The notes below the pieces were generated by a model that was not told where the DNA came from, ran no database searches, and saw only the letters and a list, made by a program, of their open reading frames with translations. 14,721 bases of DNA from CAUZIZ01 sp047514575. Lineage in GTDB: Bacteria > Acidobacteriota > UBA6911 > RPQK01 > JAJDTT01. The DNA lies in contig JAKZYH010000780.1 of the NCBI GenBank assembly GCA_047514575.1, forward strand, positions 1 to 14,721, given 5' to 3'. The position numbers and the translations under genes were made by a program. Shown here piece by piece: positions 14,661-14,721 of the stretch. Numbering within the stretch: position 1 is the first letter of the stretch; each line of letters starts with the position of its first letter.

Positions 14661-14721
14661 CTACACTCCAATGGTCTCCAGAAGATCAAAGGCGCGTTGC
14701 TGCTTGGCGCTAGGTGTGGTG
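14661..14721 (-). CDS. C-terminal end of a gene running off the right edge
   Basis: Only 19 codons and a TAG stop are inside the window; the frame is open to the edge. The peptide TPSAKQQRAFDLLETIGV looks like a genuine protein terminus and recalls the last helix of some transposases (IS1634-type ends such as P.Q...L..LGV). That resemblance is weak and the identity is open. The palindrome cluster lies 250 bases downstream of its stop. Confidence 0.45.
   Translation of the reverse strand, partial: TTPSAKQQRAFDLLETIGV

Noticed and set aside
14471..14689. 72-codon minus-strand ORF
   Set aside because: It starts with TTG inside another reading frame that ends as a normal gene at 14661. It has no Shine-Dalgarno and no recognisable protein features.
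1..14721. CRISPR arrays, tRNA and rRNA genes
   Set aside because: I saw no regularly spaced direct repeats, no tRNA cloverleaf and no rRNA-like conserved segments on either strand by eye.

Overview
The window is GC-rich bacterial DNA, densely coded but with several intergenic stretches of 200-600 bases that hold palindromic repeats and gene relics. Four gene products begin with twin-arginine (Tat) signals and three more with Sec-type signals. The enzyme families (Ldh2-type dehydrogenase, exported Gfo/Idh/MocA oxidoreductase, five-bladed-propeller glycosidase-like proteins, exported DapA-like aldolase) are the usual companions of carbohydrate loci in Acidobacteriota, Planctomycetota and Verrucomicrobiota. 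I lean to Acidobacteriota or a relative, but no marker gene in the window settles this.

Layout. Positions 1-990 hold the C-terminal part of an unrecognised plus-strand protein. A long nested inverted repeat (1025-1104) separates it from a convergent minus-strand cluster. In transcription order that cluster runs: exported Gfo/Idh/MocA oxidoreductase (7159-5684), Tat-exported propeller protein (5550-3985), its Sec-exported tandem paralogue (3909-2383), a 30-codon relic of an amidohydrolase-like gene (2343-2251), and an Ldh2-type dehydrogenase (2234-1191). A good sigma70-type promoter (7254-7226, minus) faces this cluster. The 615-base divergent region 7160-7774 carries three palindromic repeat units. 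On the other side, the plus strand encodes an exported predicted (alpha/alpha)-barrel protein (7775-9631) and a Tat-exported DapA-family protein (9674-10663). Taken together these look like one divergent locus for degrading and converting an unknown glycan or sugar acid. That role is inferred from families and order.

The right half is more mixed. It has a small secreted beta-rich protein (10877-11344) and an antitoxin gene (12109-11891) overlapping a ParE-like toxin gene whose frame is broken by an apparent one-base loss near 11649. Next is a decayed relic of a secreted repeat protein (about 12290-12650), then an unusual Tat-exported short-chain dehydrogenase with an extra C-terminal region (14127-12664). 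A hairpin-rich non-coding stretch follows, and the last codons of a minus-strand gene run off the right edge (14661-14721).

The strongest leads are the exported sugar-conversion locus with an atypical DapA-like active site, the broken toxin gene, the two gene relics, and the repeat units whose hairpin loops stay GNRA-like although their sequence changes.
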